Of a stretch of 14,530 nt of DNA, positions 13,644 through 14,530 are shown in pieces. The notes beneath the pieces were generated by a model, which saw only the letters and a program-made list of their open reading frames with translations, made no database searches and was not told the DNA's origin. This DNA comes from Opitutia bacterium. Its GTDB lineage: Bacteria > Verrucomicrobiota > Verrucomicrobiia > Opitutales > UBA953. Every line of letters begins with the position of its first letter. Position 1 is the first letter of the stretch. Location of the stretch: the NCBI GenBank assembly GCA_021204635.1, contig JAJPZB010000105.1, positions 1 to 14,530 of the forward strand, read 5' to 3'. Both the position numbers and the translations under genes were made by a program.

Positions 13644-13768
13644 GGCAGATTTTTCGGGAAAACTATCCGCAGAAGCGCCGGCGGGCAACACGCGAAAATC
13701 TGCGAGCAAAGTTCGGGCGTGAACGGCGGCGGCAAGGTTGTTAGAGTTGCCGCTCCCGAAAAATAAAG
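13644..13768. promoter_or_regulatory. Divergent rimO/recN control region with inverted 11-bp element
   Basis: This 125-bp region separates two divergent starts. TCCCGAAAAAT occurs on the minus strand at 13649-13659, 5 nt before the rimO ATG, and on the plus strand at 13754-13764, 4 nt before the recN ATG, giving a mirror-symmetric arrangement. A second imperfect inverted repeat pairs GCAGATTTTTCG (13645-13656) with CGAAAATCTGC (13693-13703), with one bulged T. No CTGT-N8-ACAG SOS box was found. No strong -35/-10 pair is evident. Confidence 0.45.
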
Positions 13769-14530
13769 ATGATTCAGTTTTTGAAAGTAAAAAATCTCGC
13801 GCTGATGGACTTTGCGGAGATTGAGTTCGAGAGCGGATTCAATGTCGTCACCGGCGAGACCGGCGCGGGGAAAAGCGTGTTGCTCGGCGCTCTCGCGATT
13901 CTCGCCGGCAACAGGGTTTCCAAGACTGTCATCAGGAAGGGCGCGGATTGTTGCGAGATCGAGGCGATTGTTGCCCTCGCCGACTCGCGAAAGGTAAATG
14001 CCACACTCGAAAGCTTGTCGCTGCCACAATGCGAGAGCGGCGAACTCGTTCTGCGACGCTCGATAAGCGCCGGCAAACCTGGCAGGATTTCGGTGAACGG
14101 CGCCCTCGCCACATTGGCGCAGTTGGCGACTCTCGGCTCGGAGTGGATAGATTTTCACGGACCAGGCGAGCCCCAAAAGCTTTTCAACGAAAATTACCAA
14201 CTCGAGATTCTCGACCTCTTTGCCGAAAACGCGAACGAGCTAAAAAGATTTTCGGAAAAATTCCACGAATGGAAGGCTTCACTCGCCGAAATCGAGGCAC
14301 TGCGAACACGAGAAAAAATGTCGCCCGACGAGATGGCGTTTGCGCAGTCGCAACTCGACGCGATGAATGCCATCGACCTTTCCGACGCCGCCATAGAGCA
14401 ATTGGAAAGCGATTTCGCGAGAGTTTCGCACGCGCAAGAATTGGAGAATTTGCTCGGAGAAATTGACGCGGCGTTTGGCGACGAAGGTCTCGCGGGAACG
14501 TTCCCCAAATTGCTCAAAAACGCCGAGGAA
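13769..14530 (+). CDS. recN: DNA repair protein RecN, N-terminal part (runs off the window)
   Basis: The first 254 residues of an SMC-like ATPase are visible, with the frame open to the window end; the full family length is about 550 residues. It starts MIQFLKVKNLALMDFAEIEFESGFNVVTGETGAGKS, with Walker A GETGAGKS at 29-36, the RecN form. LRRSISAGKPGRISVNG (95-111) matches the conserved LRR-IS-GRSR-ING region. The usual HGQHxHQ segment reads HGPGEPQKLF (130-139). From about residue 150 the sequence becomes charged and helical, the beginning of the coiled-coil arm. RecN holds DNA ends together during recombinational repair of double-strand breaks in the cytoplasm. The ATG at 13769 is preceded by CCCGAAAAATAAAG, with no Shine-Dalgarno. 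The gene diverges from rimO. Confidence 0.93.
   Translation, partial: MIQFLKVKNLALMDFAEIEFESGFNVVTGETGAGKSVLLGALAILAGNRVSKTVIRKGADCCEIEAIVALADSRKVNATLESLSLPQCESGELVLRRSISAGKPGRISVNGALATLAQLATLGSEWIDFHGPGEPQKLFNENYQLEILDLFAENANELKRFSEKFHEWKASLAEIEALRTREKMSPDEMAFAQSQLDAMNAIDLSDAAIEQLESDFARVSHAQELENLLGEIDAAFGDEGLAGTFPKLLKNAEE

Noticed and set aside
13644..13768. LexA/SOS box upstream of recN
   Set aside because: recN is often SOS-controlled, so I looked for CTGT-N8-ACAG and GAAC-N4-GTTC patterns; neither is present in the spacer.

Overview
The window reads as a chromosomal stretch of a moderately GC-rich bacterium (roughly 55-60% GC by eye), most likely Verrucomicrobiota or a close PVC-group relative. 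This rests on gene style only: a PPi-type phosphofructokinase, a lone GspG-like pseudopilin, an RlmI-like methyltransferase with a PWVQLKYF N-terminus, A-rich leaders mostly lacking Shine-Dalgarno sites, and no mobile genes. The taxonomic call is an inference of moderate confidence.

Layout. Positions 1-280 hold a C-rich degenerate repeat array. A PLP homeostasis protein gene (YggS/PLPBP family, minus strand, 281-1021) diverges from a PPi-type 6-phosphofructokinase (1161-2387), which ends in two stacked perfect hairpins. A tRNA-Leu(CAA) with its own promoter follows (2526-2610), then a second repeat array (about 2690-2880) and a fold-type-I aminotransferase (2941-4176). A bidirectional terminator separates the aminotransferase from a long minus-strand block. 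In transcription order that block is rimO (13643-12270), an AGE-family sugar 2-epimerase, an NrnA-like DHH phosphoesterase and galE, closed by a clear intrinsic terminator (8708-8743). Then come a beta-CASP metallo-beta-lactamase RNase, a third repeat array, an RlmI-like 23S rRNA m5C methyltransferase, a Nudix hydrolase, a small TOBE-like protein and the pseudopilin. recN starts divergently from rimO at 13769 and runs off the window.

Functionally this is mostly housekeeping: central sugar metabolism (PPi-PFK, GalE, AGE epimerase), RNA and nucleotide turnover (beta-CASP RNase, NrnA, Nudix), ribosome modification (RimO, RlmI-like) and DNA repair (RecN). I see no defence island, secondary-metabolite cluster, prophage or CRISPR array.

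The most unusual signals are not genes. First, three intergenic arrays share 14-17-bp identical words built on ACCACMAACCCA units of about 16-18 bp, bounded by inverted copies; one array appears to have been absorbed into the N-terminus of the RlmI-like protein. Second, the word TTGTNGC/GCNACAA is scattered through coding and non-coding DNA on both strands far above simple expectation (about 41 hand-counted copies of TTGTYGC against about 3 expected), and the same word forms the core of the arrays and hairpins. Third, an identical 11-bp element sits just upstream of the start codons of the divergent rimO and recN genes.
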